DNA of 64,000 bases from Ruminococcus bromii (GTDB taxonomy: Bacteria; Bacillota; Clostridia; Oscillospirales; Acutalibacteraceae), in assembly GCF_002834235.1 (NCBI RefSeq), contig NZ_NNBY01000027.1, positions 1-64,000 on the forward strand, in the 5' to 3' direction. Made by a program: the position numbers and the translations under genes. This document shows positions 51,701 through 59,984 of this stretch, piece after piece. The notes under the pieces are model-generated. The model was not told the DNA's origin, made no database searches, and saw nothing but the letters and a program-made list of their open reading frames with translations. The stretch's first letter is position 1. The number at the start of each line of letters is the position of its first letter.

Positions 51701-51971
51701 AAAAGCTGTGTCCGAGGTCGTCGTTATCCAGTTCCTGCCTTATCATTTTCAAAATCTGTTCTGCTTCTCCCTTATGTTCGGGATTGAGTTTAACAAATTG
51801 TTCCTTGAAAACATTGATTAAGATATTCGTATCCGGGTCATAAATAGTCCCAGCCATATCTTCGGTTATCTTTCCAAAATAGGTGTATCCAATTCTCGTG
51901 AGATGAACCATTGCCGGCATTTGCACACGAGTAGCCTCGTTAAACATATTACGCTTACCATTGCCTGCCAT
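48786..51971 (-). CDS. hsdR: Type I restriction endonuclease subunit
   Basis: A 1061-residue motor nuclease. The nuclease core (DEFRPDITLF...VFVEVKKP, about 125-150) is followed by the helicase: Walker A HTQGSGKTALSY (about 342-353), DEAHRGY (about 455), and a C-terminal motif VI-type QAITRVNRP (about 720). The HsdR C-terminal helical domain completes it. The complex translocates unmethylated DNA and cleaves it at a distance. Upstream lies a small HTH gene, and no separate promoter for hsdM is visible, so the operon probably starts before 52195. Confidence 0.95.
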   Translation of the reverse strand: MAGNGKRNMFNEATRVQMPAMVHLTRIGYTYFGKITEDMAGTIYDPDTNILINVFKEQFVKLNPEHKGEAEQILKMIRQELDNDDLGHSFYKRLSSVSPIRLVDFENPKNNTYHFTAEFTCKRDQDEFRPDITLFINGLPLVFVEVKKPNNHGGMVAESKRMNNQRFPNKKFRRFLNITQLMIFSNNMEYDTMGGIVPVQGAFYCTTARQSAPFNCFREENPTNLDIAPYNKEFPYKDTDKEVERKILSDFNCQVIHNTPEYQTNLDTYTPTNRVLTSMCSPERLLFILKYGITYVRFQKEVDGKIEVTDQKHIMRYQQMFAALIVRQKIDEGVTSGVIWHTQGSGKTALSYNLTYVLSDYFSKHEKVAKFYFIVDRLDLLKQASDEFEARGLVVKTANSRAELMEQFRTNQAQEGNSGKPEITVVNIQRFEEDRKKVDLPAYATNLQRVFIIDEAHRGYKPEGSFLANLLDADKNAIKIALTGTPLLKEERESWRVFGNYLHTYYYDKSILDGYTLKIIREDIETQYKERLSEIYEKLETLVEKKDVKKNQIVEHDNYVKELLRYIITDLKRFRQIQGDNTLGGMIICETSEQARKLFAYFDEIQNELNKTASLKSNLKAGLILYDSDDKDTRDTIVNNFKKNMTVDILIVFNMLLTGFDAPRLKRLYFGRKLKDHNLLQAITRVNRPYKDNRYGYVIDFADIKRNFDETNAAYLKELNRFNDPNEVGKGNEMDTFKQVIEDPQELIQQMQEVQQVLFNYTTDNAEAFSTEISTIEDKQELLKLKKILIAARDCCNLVRTFGDDELKETFARMELTKLPSLISEVQHHIDNINQKELFASDDTTKLLVNEAMEDITFNFSKISEEELKIVGGKENVTEKYRKTVRAFTQNIDPDDPEFMTLQEAFLLRFKEHGFEPKSITEIEEQGKELEEILKKLDELQKKNNVLLRKYNGDAKFARVHKRIREENLARKAANKQPIVSEYDASIMDVLKSIKSDIDQKVYDRNDILKKDAYFEQTVMTQIKLGIDRLGIASARDDRKFIQSRITKQYLDQYNQTYSVA

Positions 51972-51988
51972 ATCCAGACCTCCTTAAT

Positions 51989-52195
51989 TCACTCATCCAA
52001 AATAACTTCGCATATATCCCCAATATCGCAATGAAATACTTTACAAATTCTCATAAGCACATCAAGGGATACTGTTTCATTCTTATTTAATTTTGTTGCA
52101 ACAGACGATGAAATTTCCGCAGCACGCATTAAATCTTGTCTTTTCATTTGATTATCAATCATAAGTTTTTGAAGTTTGTTGTAGCTTATTCTCAT
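51989..52195 (-). CDS. Small XRE-type regulator upstream of hsdR
   Basis: A 68-residue Cro/C1 HTH protein (QDLMRAAEISSSVATKLNKN, about 20-39, with FHCDIGDICEVI at the end), of the YozG-like size class. It lies 17 bp before hsdR in the same direction. This is the usual position of a controller protein, so it may delay restriction when the ICE enters a new host. Confidence 0.8.
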   Translation of the reverse strand: MRISYNKLQKLMIDNQMKRQDLMRAAEISSSVATKLNKNETVSLDVLMRICKVFHCDIGDICEVILDE

Positions 52196-52382
52196 CTGTA
52201 ACGCTCCTTCGTATTCTCCGTTCCTTTTGGTTACAGTTACTCATTTAATATTATACTATGAACAATCTATTTTTTCAAGATATAGAGATTTATTCGCAAC
52301 TTTTATCTATCAAGGTGTCACTTTTTACAAACACCTAATGCAACTCTTTTAAATAATAATAAAAAAGAGATGCCGAAGCACC

Positions 52383-52598
52383 TCAATTATACATTCTATT
52401 ATTAACGTTCAAAGCAATCATTGCTATGACCTTTTCTATCGCCGGCTCTTTTCCGTCCGGTGCAACCGCTTTCCAAAAAGCTATTGCTTCCGGTTCAGCA
52501 CTTTTCATTGCTTCCCGAATGGCAAAATGCATTTCCTCTTTTACTGCTTTTTCGGTTGTTCCATTTTCTTTCGCTATTTCTCTGAAAATGTCGTTCAT
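52383..52598 (-). CDS. Small protein resembling the Spo0A DNA-binding domain
   Basis: A 71-residue helical protein: FREIAKENGTTEKAVKEEMH (about 5-24), IREAMKSAEPEAIAFWKAVA, and a closing PAIEKVIAMIALNV. The pattern (I-AK-GTT-VK-E-xxAI) resembles the Spo0A C-terminal effector fold seen in small proteins of clostridial mobile elements. DNA binding is plausible, but key Spo0A recognition residues cannot be confirmed. From 52196 to 52382 nothing else is seen. Confidence 0.55.
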   Translation of the reverse strand: MNDIFREIAKENGTTEKAVKEEMHFAIREAMKSAEPEAIAFWKAVAPDGKEPAIEKVIAMIALNVNNRMYN

Positions 52599-52712
52599 TT
52601 CTACTTCCTCCTATGTCTATTAGTATGTGTCTATCACTGACAGTTGTTGTTATAGCATATTCTCTCTGTCGAAGTCCCGAAAAATTTGTCGATAGCAGAA
52701 ATTTTTTATACT

Positions 52713-52746
52713 GAAAAAAAGAAAGCTCGTCGATTAGGACGAACTT
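52713..52746 (-). terminator. Terminator of the XRE regulator gene
   Basis: AGCTCGTC (52724-52731) pairs with GACGAACT (52738-52745, one G-U). The minus strand continues TTCTTTTTTTC. Confidence 0.7.
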
Positions 52747-52753
52747 CTGTGTT

Positions 52754-53089
52754 TTATGGAAGTATTTGCTTTGACTGCTTCACAAGTGTATCTATGACTT
52801 CATAAATTCTGTTTCTATCTTCAGGAGCAAGTTTTTCAAGCTTCTCATTCAGCATTGAGTTCTTGACTGTATATCCCGTTTCCAGAACATCTGTAAGAAC
52901 CATATCCGATGATACACCTAAAGCATTTACTATCTTTATGAAAGTTTCGAGTGACGGAATTTTCTCTCCACGCTCAACCATACCAATATAATTTGTTGTC
53001 AAATCTGTTTTCTCAGCCAAATCTTCTTGGCGTAATTTCTTCGCAAGTCGGAACTTTCTTATATTCTTGCCGATTGTATCGAGCTTCAT
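52754..53089 (-). CDS. XRE-family regulator
   Basis: A 111-residue protein with an N-terminal HTH (LRQEDLAEKTDLTTNYIGMV, about 19-38, and ERGEKIPSLETFIKI) and a C-terminal acidic/basic helix (about 75-110) likely for dimerisation. ATG 53089 follows GGGAGGTG. It is divergent from the gene at 53316 with a 226-bp gap that must contain both promoters. It may regulate the conjugation module or the gene it faces. Confidence 0.85.
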   Translation of the reverse strand: MKLDTIGKNIRKFRLAKKLRQEDLAEKTDLTTNYIGMVERGEKIPSLETFIKIVNALGVSSDMVLTDVLETGYTVKNSMLNEKLEKLAPEDRNRIYEVIDTLVKQSKQILP

Positions 53090-53315
53090 CACATCACCTC
53101 CCTTAGTGTGTTTCCATAACTAACAGTATAGATTAAGTCGATTTCAAATCACACGCACTCAAAGGAAGTCAAACCAACTATTAGTGATGATTCTCAACTA
53201 TTTTTATGTTATACTATAAAAGTAGTAATTCACGATTGTTAATGGCGAAAGACAAATCACAACCCAAGAGCCAAGTTAAACAATCTCCATAGAATAAACT
53301 TAGGGGTAAAAAGGA

Positions 53316-53768
53316 ATGGACGAACAAAAGATAATATTCAGTAATCGGTTTGAAAAAGAGAAATTTGAGGATTACAAAACAGATTTGGAAACTGGCAACG
53401 CAATCACTCCCACTTTTTCAGAAGCTAATGATTTTTTGAAATTTATACAGAAGAACCGCAGAAGTGTTCCAAGTAAAGAGCGAATTGCTGACAAAGACAA
53501 ATTCATCAAGACCGTTTACGAGCTATCCAACAGTTTTGAAATTGACGCTGACCTGATAGAATTTGCCGAGGGATATGCCGCCAAGATTTATGTAGATTAT
53601 GCCTGCTACACTGGATATATCAAGAAGTTATTAGCAATTCTTTTTATCCTTGCCGATGATATTTCCTTTTTAGACGGCAGTAAAGAAAATGCCGATATGC
53701 TTTTCAGTTTTACTTATCACACACATCATATTTTCCTAAACAACAGAGAAACAACCGATTTCTCATAA
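53316..53768 (+). CDS. Hypothetical protein divergent from the XRE gene
   Basis: Not recognised. A 150-residue soluble, charged protein that appears all-helical (KEKFEDYKTDLETGNAITPT; AGYAAKIYVDYACYTGYIKK-like core around 90-105; LLAILFILADDISFLDG near 108). The start has AGGGG/AAGG about 10 nt upstream. One of the few plus-strand genes here, ending convergent with the conjugation operon at a double hairpin. Proteins of this type are frequent in ICEs; the role is unknown. Confidence 0.6.
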   Translation: MDEQKIIFSNRFEKEKFEDYKTDLETGNAITPTFSEANDFLKFIQKNRRSVPSKERIADKDKFIKTVYELSNSFEIDADLIEFAEGYAAKIYVDYACYTGYIKKLLAILFILADDISFLDGSKENADMLFSFTYHTHHIFLNNRETTDFS

Positions 53769-53775
53769 TGTACCC

Positions 53776-53834
53776 GATGGCTACTCAAGCGAGCAGCCAT
53801 CTTTTCGATTTTCCAGACACCGTCTGGAATTTTT
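53776..53834. terminator. Double terminator between convergent genes
   Basis: GATGGCT/AGCCATC (53776-53782, 53795-53801, then TTTT) is followed by TTCCAGAC/GTCTGGAA (53811-53818, 53822-53829, then TTTTT). The second stem abuts the stop codon of the conjugation operon and can serve both strands. Confidence 0.8.
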
Positions 53835-55572
53835 AATACGCCGGAATACCGTAACCGTAAATATTTCTGCTTCCGACTGTGTATTGTCTTTGTCTGCAAG
53901 CGTCGCCTGAGTTACCCTCTACGGTATAAACTGTGCCATTCTCGCATTTCTCTACGATACCAACGTGGTCTGTTGTACCATCGTCCTCCCAGTCAAAGAA
54001 GATAATATCTCCGGCTTTCGGTTCATAGTTTCGGTCGTTCCATCTGTTGTTTGACTTGAACCAATTTGCACCGTCAATACAACCCGCAAATTTCGGAATA
54101 AGTCCGCTATCAATATAACCGCACTGGTCGGCACACCAAGATACAAAGCAAGCACACCATTCTACTCGACTGTCAAAGCCATACCAACTCCAGTAAGGTT
54201 GTCCGCCCTCATTGCCAATCTGAGTAAGAGCAACCTCAACAATCGCCTGATTGCTACCGGCAGTAAAGGCTCGTCCGTATGGATAGTATCTCAGAACATG
54301 AGCCGGATATTGGGTATCTCCATAACTGTCCCAACCAAGTCTTTGTGCCTGCTGAGTGGAAAACTCCACTGCATTGGCATAAGAATATCCACCATACTTC
54401 GATTTTGCCCACGAAATATATCCATTACCAAAGTTGTAGCCTTGCAAAGCAAGTTTGATACGCTCCATATCAATCGGACTTTCCACCTCTGCCGAGGTAA
54501 GAGCTGCTTTCAATTCCTGAACTCCACACTGGATAGAATATTCAGGGTCTTTAATTCCATTAGGTTCGTGCGGATACCTCGTATTGAAACTTCCCTCTGC
54601 TGCCTGCATAGGGTCAAGTCCTCTGCCGCCGCTTTCTTGCATCATAACCGCCTTGATAAGTTCTACATACTCAGGAATGCCGTACTCTTTGGCATATTTC
54701 TGTATGATAGGTTCATAGGCTTCTACCTCTGCACTTACCGGAGTATAGGAATTACTGTCACTTCCTCCTCCAAACATTGCTACGGCAGCACCAAACAACA
54801 CGACAATCATAATAATTAACACCGCTATCCATCCGCCTGCTGCGATTGCTGCTACAAGTGCTTTTGTCCCTGCAATAATCGCTTTGACTGTCGCAACGGT
54901 AGCTTTCGCTGTGGCTTTGACGGTATCTGCTGTAGCTTTTGCCGCTTTCTTTGCCGCCTGAGCTGCTTTCCGTGAAGCCTTAACCGTCGCCTGAGCGGTT
55001 TTCTGTGCAGCTTTTGCCGTCTGCTGACTGGTCTTAATGCTTGCCCTTGCGGTATGCTCGGCAGTCTTAACAGACCTCTGCGTTGTTTTTGCCGCTTCCT
55101 TACCTGCAAGTTTAATATTTTTCTTTCCTGCGGAAGTCGCAGATTGTTTGACCATTTTCTCCGGCTTTTCAAGTGTCCTGATTGCCGATGTTGTTTGCGT
55201 CTGTGCTGAAGAACTACCAACCGTTGTAGGTCTACCTTGCGTTTTCTGAGCGTTCATTGCCTTTTCTGCTCTCTGCTGTTTGAAACGCTGTATGCCCTCT
55301 TTGGCAGATTGAATATTCTGCTTTGTTTCCTGAACGCCTTTTCGTCCGGCTTTATCAAAAGCATACGCACCTTTATGTGCGATTTCATCAATTCCGGCTT
55401 CCGTCTTATCGGCAGCATATTCTTCCGCAGTATTCTCATTTGTATTTACCGAATGTTCTGCTTTGTCTTTTGTGGCGATATATGCCTGTTTCATTTTCTG
55501 ACCGGCAACGGCAGCTTTATCCAAAGTCTTTATTGTACCTTTGACCGTATCTCTTGTTTTAATATCAGCCAC
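53833..55572 (-). CDS. Conjugation peptidoglycan hydrolase (lysozyme-like + CHAP)
   Basis: A 579-residue membrane-anchored cell-wall enzyme. The N-terminal 240 residues are Lys/Ala/Thr-rich repeats (about 150-235, KAAQKTAQATVKASRKA) and precede one membrane segment (about 245-268). A lysozyme-like transglycosylase domain follows (about 295-415; IKAVMMQESGGRG with catalytic Glu) and a CHAP amidase domain (about 435-575; VEWCACFVSWCADQ with Cys; DHVGIVEKC with His). It opens the wall for the mating channel, like Tn916 Orf14 or VirB1. The start is GTG with AAGGAGG. It is last in the module. Confidence 0.9.
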   Translation of the reverse strand: MADIKTRDTVKGTIKTLDKAAVAGQKMKQAYIATKDKAEHSVNTNENTAEEYAADKTEAGIDEIAHKGAYAFDKAGRKGVQETKQNIQSAKEGIQRFKQQRAEKAMNAQKTQGRPTTVGSSSAQTQTTSAIRTLEKPEKMVKQSATSAGKKNIKLAGKEAAKTTQRSVKTAEHTARASIKTSQQTAKAAQKTAQATVKASRKAAQAAKKAAKATADTVKATAKATVATVKAIIAGTKALVAAIAAGGWIAVLIIMIVVLFGAAVAMFGGGSDSNSYTPVSAEVEAYEPIIQKYAKEYGIPEYVELIKAVMMQESGGRGLDPMQAAEGSFNTRYPHEPNGIKDPEYSIQCGVQELKAALTSAEVESPIDMERIKLALQGYNFGNGYISWAKSKYGGYSYANAVEFSTQQAQRLGWDSYGDTQYPAHVLRYYPYGRAFTAGSNQAIVEVALTQIGNEGGQPYWSWYGFDSRVEWCACFVSWCADQCGYIDSGLIPKFAGCIDGANWFKSNNRWNDRNYEPKAGDIIFFDWEDDGTTDHVGIVEKCENGTVYTVEGNSGDACRQRQYTVGSRNIYGYGIPAY

Positions 55573-55586
55573 ATCAAACCTCCTTC

Positions 55587-56080
55587 CTAAGCCGGTTGAA
55601 TCACTCTCTTGAATTTTGTCGAACTGTCGGCAATATACTCGTTAATCAATCGGCTTTCTGCTTTTGTTTCTGGATAAGCGGTAATAGAGATTGTCTTTGC
55701 GTTCCAGTCAAGAGTGTAGCGTCGCTTGCAACATTTGTGATGTGGTGCTGTGCTAGAAAATCTCGTAAATGCTTCATTTCTTCAAGGTCATCGGACATAA
55801 TCACATTCACATAGGTTCTGTCCTTTGACATTTTCTCATTGATAAAGCAGGCGAGAGAACAACCCACACCACCTGCAACGGCAACAACGAGCATCGCAAT
55901 CTCGTTATTCGCAGAAACAACTCTTTTCGTTATCCAAAAATAAATAAAGTCGGATATGATAACCGCAATGCCTGCAAGTATCCACCGACTTCTCTGTACC
56001 AATATTGTTTTTGTTGTACTAAGGGCGTTGTCCGCAACCTTAGCTACAAACAACACCGCTAAATTTATTAAACTAATCAT
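55587..56080 (-). pseudogene. DUF5698/DUF2179-like membrane protein, frameshifted near the C-terminus
   Basis: The current frame ends at 55646 (144 residues). Two or three membrane helices (about 1-80) and VNVIMSDDLEEMKHLRDFLA-type sequence resemble UPF0316-like proteins (DUF5698 plus DUF2179). After ITNVASD the frame becomes atypical (QSLLPLIQKQKQKAD), while another frame reads YTLDWNAKTISITAYPETKA and continues to a stop at 55587-55589, directly before the hydrolase ribosome site. A one-base loss near 55718-55724 explains both. It is either a natural frameshift or a sequencing error. The intact protein would be about 164 residues. Confidence 0.7.
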
Positions 56081-56097
56081 ACAAGGCTTATCCCTCC

Positions 56098-56865
56098 TTA
56101 CTCAGCCACTTTCTTTGCCACGACAACCATTCTTCCGTTGTTACGGGAATATTCGCAGGTAGAAAGCGTAATCAATTTATCTCCATATTCTGCATTGACT
56201 CCTGTATCATATATAGCAAGTTCCTTGCACTTAGCAATATACGCATTGAAATCATCTGCCGTATCTGCATTGACAAAATCATAGTATCTGAAGCTATTTG
56301 GACTGTCTGTATATACTTCTGTCTTGAAAGCAGCCACTACTTCGTATTTGCCTTTCTCGGTCAGTGTATCAAACTGAATAGTTTTATGCTTTTCCCAAAA
56401 AGATTTATCGGCATACTTCATCAATCCGGCGAACATCGACTTGTCGTTCATATGATGACCGTAGATAACAAGGTTATCTGACGGAGCGTCCACATCGCAG
56501 TTTTCCTGCACATACGGGCAACCATAAACTGTGTAGCCTTTATCAAATCCGTGTCTTAGATAGAAATTCGGATTGTCTTTTGACTGCATAACCGGATAGT
56601 TGATTTTTGTATCCTCAACTTTTATCCAACCGACCATATCGTTGTTCTGCATATACAGTTCCTGATAGTCCGGCAGAAAGTCCTTATCTTCGGAATAGGA
56701 CATTGCATCTTCCATATCATCTGTATCCTCGATGGCTTCAATCAAGTTATCATAGAGTTCTGCCTGTTTTTTTGAGTCGCAGTAGTCTTTGACCAAGAAG
56801 CCAACACTCACAGCAAGTACAACGCTTAATAGCGATATAACCGCAATTCTTAATTTCTTATTCAT
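56098..56865 (-). CDS. srtB: Class B sortase
   Basis: A 255-residue transpeptidase with an N-terminal membrane anchor (about 7-25). Catalytic His is in VIYGHHM (about 136), Cys in ITLSTCEYS (about 233) and Arg in NNGRMVVV (about 245), all correctly ordered for SrtB. It anchors surface proteins to peptidoglycan through an NPQTN/LPXTG-like signal. It lies in the conjugation operon between two small genes; no substrate with a sorting signal is seen in the window. It may decorate the donor surface or assemble a mating adhesin encoded beyond the edge. Confidence 0.92.
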   Translation of the reverse strand: MNKKLRIAVISLLSVVLAVSVGFLVKDYCDSKKQAELYDNLIEAIEDTDDMEDAMSYSEDKDFLPDYQELYMQNNDMVGWIKVEDTKINYPVMQSKDNPNFYLRHGFDKGYTVYGCPYVQENCDVDAPSDNLVIYGHHMNDKSMFAGLMKYADKSFWEKHKTIQFDTLTEKGKYEVVAAFKTEVYTDSPNSFRYYDFVNADTADDFNAYIAKCKELAIYDTGVNAEYGDKLITLSTCEYSRNNGRMVVVAKKVAE

Positions 56866-56877
56866 CGTTTTATACCT

Positions 56878-57279
56878 TTACCTTTCCATATCTTTTCGTT
56901 TGGACGGAGTCAAATCTCTACAATATTCGGGATACCTGAGTTTGATACCCTCCATAAAGTAGGGAGCATATCCGCAACAGAATAATTCATACGGTGTGAA
57001 AAGGTTTTCTTTTCCCTCCTCCGTAAAACCGTTCCAAAGATTAAAGGCAAGGTGGCAGACCTTGACTGTTCCACTGGTCTGCCAGCCACCATACATCCCC
57101 TCCGGCACAATGCAATCGTTCTTAAAATCAAACATTTTTCCGATATTCATTCTGGTTTCTTCTGAAATGCCCATCACATAGAAAAACGCCTGATGATAGC
57201 AGTCATTGTGTCTGCACTTTTCGAGATTTTCAAAGACGAAATCTCTGTGTGCTTTGTTTCTGAATTGAATTTTTGCCAT
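56878..57279 (-). CDS. DUF6075-like conserved ICE protein
   Basis: A 133-residue soluble protein with RNKAHRDFVFENLEKCRHND (about 6-25), GISEETRMNIGKMFDF and a tryptophan/cysteine-rich second half (GGWQTSGTVKVCHLAFNLWN). Sequence and genomic place match the DUF6075 proteins of Tn1549-like elements; the function is unknown. ATG 57279 has AAGGAGGTG 6 nt upstream and lies just past the virB4 stop. Confidence 0.75.
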   Translation of the reverse strand: MAKIQFRNKAHRDFVFENLEKCRHNDCYHQAFFYVMGISEETRMNIGKMFDFKNDCIVPEGMYGGWQTSGTVKVCHLAFNLWNGFTEEGKENLFTPYELFCCGYAPYFMEGIKLRYPEYCRDLTPSKRKDMER

Positions 57280-57292
57280 AGAAAACACCTCC

Positions 57293-59626
57293 TTATAAGC
57301 CTTCACCGGGCTTCGTCGTCATCAAGCGGTACAACTTCGTATTCTTCGGGAACTTGTTTGCAAACGGTACAAGAGAACTGCCAACCTTGATAAGTCCGTG
57401 TCCTGCGTCAACATTTGTGATATACGAAAGCTGAAGGTCGGAGATATTCAAAAGCTTTGCAAGTTCCAGTCTGTCGGTAGAAGCCTGATTGAGCATAATG
57501 ATAAACTCGCTGTTCGCAAGCATTGTTCTTGCAGTATGGCTCTGCAAAAGGTCGTCCACATTCTGCGTGATACCGGTTGCGTATGCACCGTACTTTCTTA
57601 CACGCTTCCAGAGTGTAAAGAGGAAGTTTGCAGAATACTCGTGCTGGAACAAGAGGTAAATCTCATCAATGAAGATAAAGGTATGCTTACCCTTTGCTCG
57701 GTTCTGTGTGATTCGGTTCAAAATGCTATCGAGGACGACAAGCATACCGATTGGCATAAGCTGCTTACCAAGGTCGAGAATGTCATAACAGATAAGTCGA
57801 TTGTGAGTGTCTACATTTGTCTGCTTTGCAAATGTGTTCAGCGAACCGTGGGTAAACAACTCAATAGCAAGAGCGATTTCCTTTGCTTCCGGCTCATCCT
57901 GTTTGAGAAGTTCATCTCTGAAATCCTGCAAGGTCGGAACCTGACCGGTGTAATCATTCTGCTGATATGCGCGGTAAACGCTTGCAGTGCAACGGTCAAT
58001 AATGGACTTCTGCTTTGCTCCGAGATTTGTACCGCCGATAAGCTGTTCGCAAAGGGACATAATAAACTCGGATTTCAAGATAACAGGATTTGCTCCGTCG
58101 CCATAGTCCTTGTTCATATCCATTGCATTGATATGGTTATTCGATGTTGCGGAGATATTGATAATCTCGCCACCAAGTGCATTTACAAGATGGGAATACT
58201 CCCTCTCAGGGTCGATGATGATTACATCGGCGTCAGAAGAAAGGATAATATTTTCAATCTCCCCCTTAGCCGCAAAGGACTTACCACCACCGGATACACC
58301 GAGGATAAAGGAATTACCGTTAAGAAGCTGTTTTCGGTCGGCAATTATCATATTTTTACTGATAACATTCTGACCGTAGTAAATACCGTTCTCGTGGTAA
58401 ATATCCTGAACTCTGAACGGAATAAACACTGCAAGGCTCTCGGTTGTAAGGGTTCTGAAGGTATCAATTTTCCTTGTACCGTATGGCATAACGGTATTGA
58501 GTCCGTCCATCTGCTGAAATTTAAGAACCGCAAACTGACAAAGATGCTTTCTCGCTGTTGTGAGCAACGCTTCTGTATCATTATCAAGTTGTTCTTTACT
58601 ATCCGCCGTATGCACCATCGTAAGCACAGCAAACATCATTCTCTGGTCACGAGTAGTAAGGTCGTCAAGGAATTCCTTCATTTCCTTTTTCTGCTGTTCC
58701 ATATCATAGGGAACGGTAGCCGAAAAGTTGTTGTTCATATTCTGCTTTCTCTGCCAGTTCGTGATGTTGGTTTCTACACCGAGCAATCTGTTTTCGGCTT
58801 CTCTGACTGCTTCATCGGTAGGAACAGGTACAATATCAATGGACATCATCAGATTTCGGTTCATATCCGTAAGTTCCGCCACCATACTGTCCTTGATATA
58901 GGACGCATATTCACGTAAAAAGATAACTCTGCCATAACGATTGCCGATTTTGAAATAATCACTTTCAAATTCTAAAGAGTCCGGACAAATATAGTCCTTG
59001 AAATCGTGTCCTTTCTTTCGGGTTTCCTTAACATCAAAGTGATACGAGGTTTCCTCTCCCACACGGAAGAAATCGTGAATAATGCGAAGTCGCTCATCTG
59101 TTTCAAGTTCCACGCACTTACTGCCAAGTCGTGAAAAGTGTGAAATCAAATCCGCACCTACACGGGCAAAATAAGTTCTTGCGTCGTCTACATTCTTTTT
59201 GTTGATGGAGATGGTCACATACTTATCCTGCACCGTTGAATTTGCTCCCGTCGCCTTATCAAGAAGCATTTTATTGTATTCCTCTCGATACTCATCAAGT
59301 TCATCTCCGGTTTCAGGAATAAGGATTGTTTTCTCAAAGTCCAAACGGTTCAGTCGTCTGTTGTTGATAGTGAGCTTTGTTGTTGCTCCACTGTCAAGAG
59401 AGTTAAGCAGTTCCGAATACTCAAGGAACATCGCTTCCTTATCTTCTCGGCTGGCAACCGCATAGTTAATATCCGTAAACTTAAAAGATTTGGAATACTT
59501 ATCTTTGCCCACTCTGAAAACACCGTCGTCATAGATGGCAGTAACCGGAATACAGTCCTGCACACCCTTCGGCACAACGAATTTTTCCTTATCCTGCTTA
59601 AAGATGTTGTTTAATGTCTTAATCAT
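57293..59626 (-). CDS. virB4: VirB4/TraE-type conjugation ATPase
   Basis: A 777-residue ATPase that powers the mating channel. The C-terminal RecA-like domain has Walker A ILGVSGGGKSFAAKGE (about 440-455) and Walker B TFIFIDEIYLLFQHE (about 655-670). The N-terminal half (1-420) is the channel-contacting VirB4 region. ATG 59626 overlaps the prgI stop by 8 bp; an upstream TTG at 59659 would be buried in prgI. It is part of the block prgI-virB4-duf-srtB-hydrolase. Confidence 0.95.
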   Translation of the reverse strand: MIKTLNNIFKQDKEKFVVPKGVQDCIPVTAIYDDGVFRVGKDKYSKSFKFTDINYAVASREDKEAMFLEYSELLNSLDSGATTKLTINNRRLNRLDFEKTILIPETGDELDEYREEYNKMLLDKATGANSTVQDKYVTISINKKNVDDARTYFARVGADLISHFSRLGSKCVELETDERLRIIHDFFRVGEETSYHFDVKETRKKGHDFKDYICPDSLEFESDYFKIGNRYGRVIFLREYASYIKDSMVAELTDMNRNLMMSIDIVPVPTDEAVREAENRLLGVETNITNWQRKQNMNNNFSATVPYDMEQQKKEMKEFLDDLTTRDQRMMFAVLTMVHTADSKEQLDNDTEALLTTARKHLCQFAVLKFQQMDGLNTVMPYGTRKIDTFRTLTTESLAVFIPFRVQDIYHENGIYYGQNVISKNMIIADRKQLLNGNSFILGVSGGGKSFAAKGEIENIILSSDADVIIIDPEREYSHLVNALGGEIINISATSNNHINAMDMNKDYGDGANPVILKSEFIMSLCEQLIGGTNLGAKQKSIIDRCTASVYRAYQQNDYTGQVPTLQDFRDELLKQDEPEAKEIALAIELFTHGSLNTFAKQTNVDTHNRLICYDILDLGKQLMPIGMLVVLDSILNRITQNRAKGKHTFIFIDEIYLLFQHEYSANFLFTLWKRVRKYGAYATGITQNVDDLLQSHTARTMLANSEFIIMLNQASTDRLELAKLLNISDLQLSYITNVDAGHGLIKVGSSLVPFANKFPKNTKLYRLMTTKPGEGL

Positions 59627-59984
59627 TATTTTTGTAAGCCTCCTTTGTCTTTTTCTCAATGCTCGGTTTCATCAACTCTAAATAGGTGTTTGTGGAGTGA
59701 AAGACCAACTTCTTGGGCATAAGAAATTCGGACTTAATCCACGCCCAGATAAATTTCTCTGCTGTCATTCCGTTGTATTTCACAAAACCGAGAGCTGCAA
59801 ATGGTGCTGCTCCCAAAATACACACCCACGATACTGTTTCTGTTCCAAGATGCGGTTTGAGTAAGAAGTACAACCCTACTGCCACACCACACGCAAGTAC
59901 AGAAAAAATGAACTGTCTGAGCGACAGTCCGAAAAACATTGATTCTGTGTAATTTCGTATTTCTCTGTTAATCTTCACTTCCAC
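59619..59984 (-). CDS. prgI: PrgI-family conjugation membrane protein
   Basis: A 121-residue protein: KINREIRNYTESMFFGLSLR (about 4-23) then two membrane helices (about 24-45 and 50-68) and a basic C-terminus. This is the PrgI/TcpE-like component that always precedes VirB4 in this class of ICE. It probably docks the ATPase to the channel. Overlaps the upstream gene by 17 bp. Confidence 0.92.
   Translation of the reverse strand: MEVKINREIRNYTESMFFGLSLRQFIFSVLACGVAVGLYFLLKPHLGTETVSWVCILGAAPFAALGFVKYNGMTAEKFIWAWIKSEFLMPKKLVFHSTNTYLELMKPSIEKKTKEAYKNND

Noticed and set aside
54199..54819. A 206-codon plus-strand frame opposite the CHAP/lysozyme gene
   Set aside because: Antisense to a clearly functional domain structure, with no start signals.
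57398..58918. A 506-codon open frame on the plus strand opposite virB4
   Set aside because: It is the mirror of a highly supported VirB4 gene, has no ribosome site, is cysteine- and valine-rich in a way typical of antisense frames, and shows no recognisable domain.
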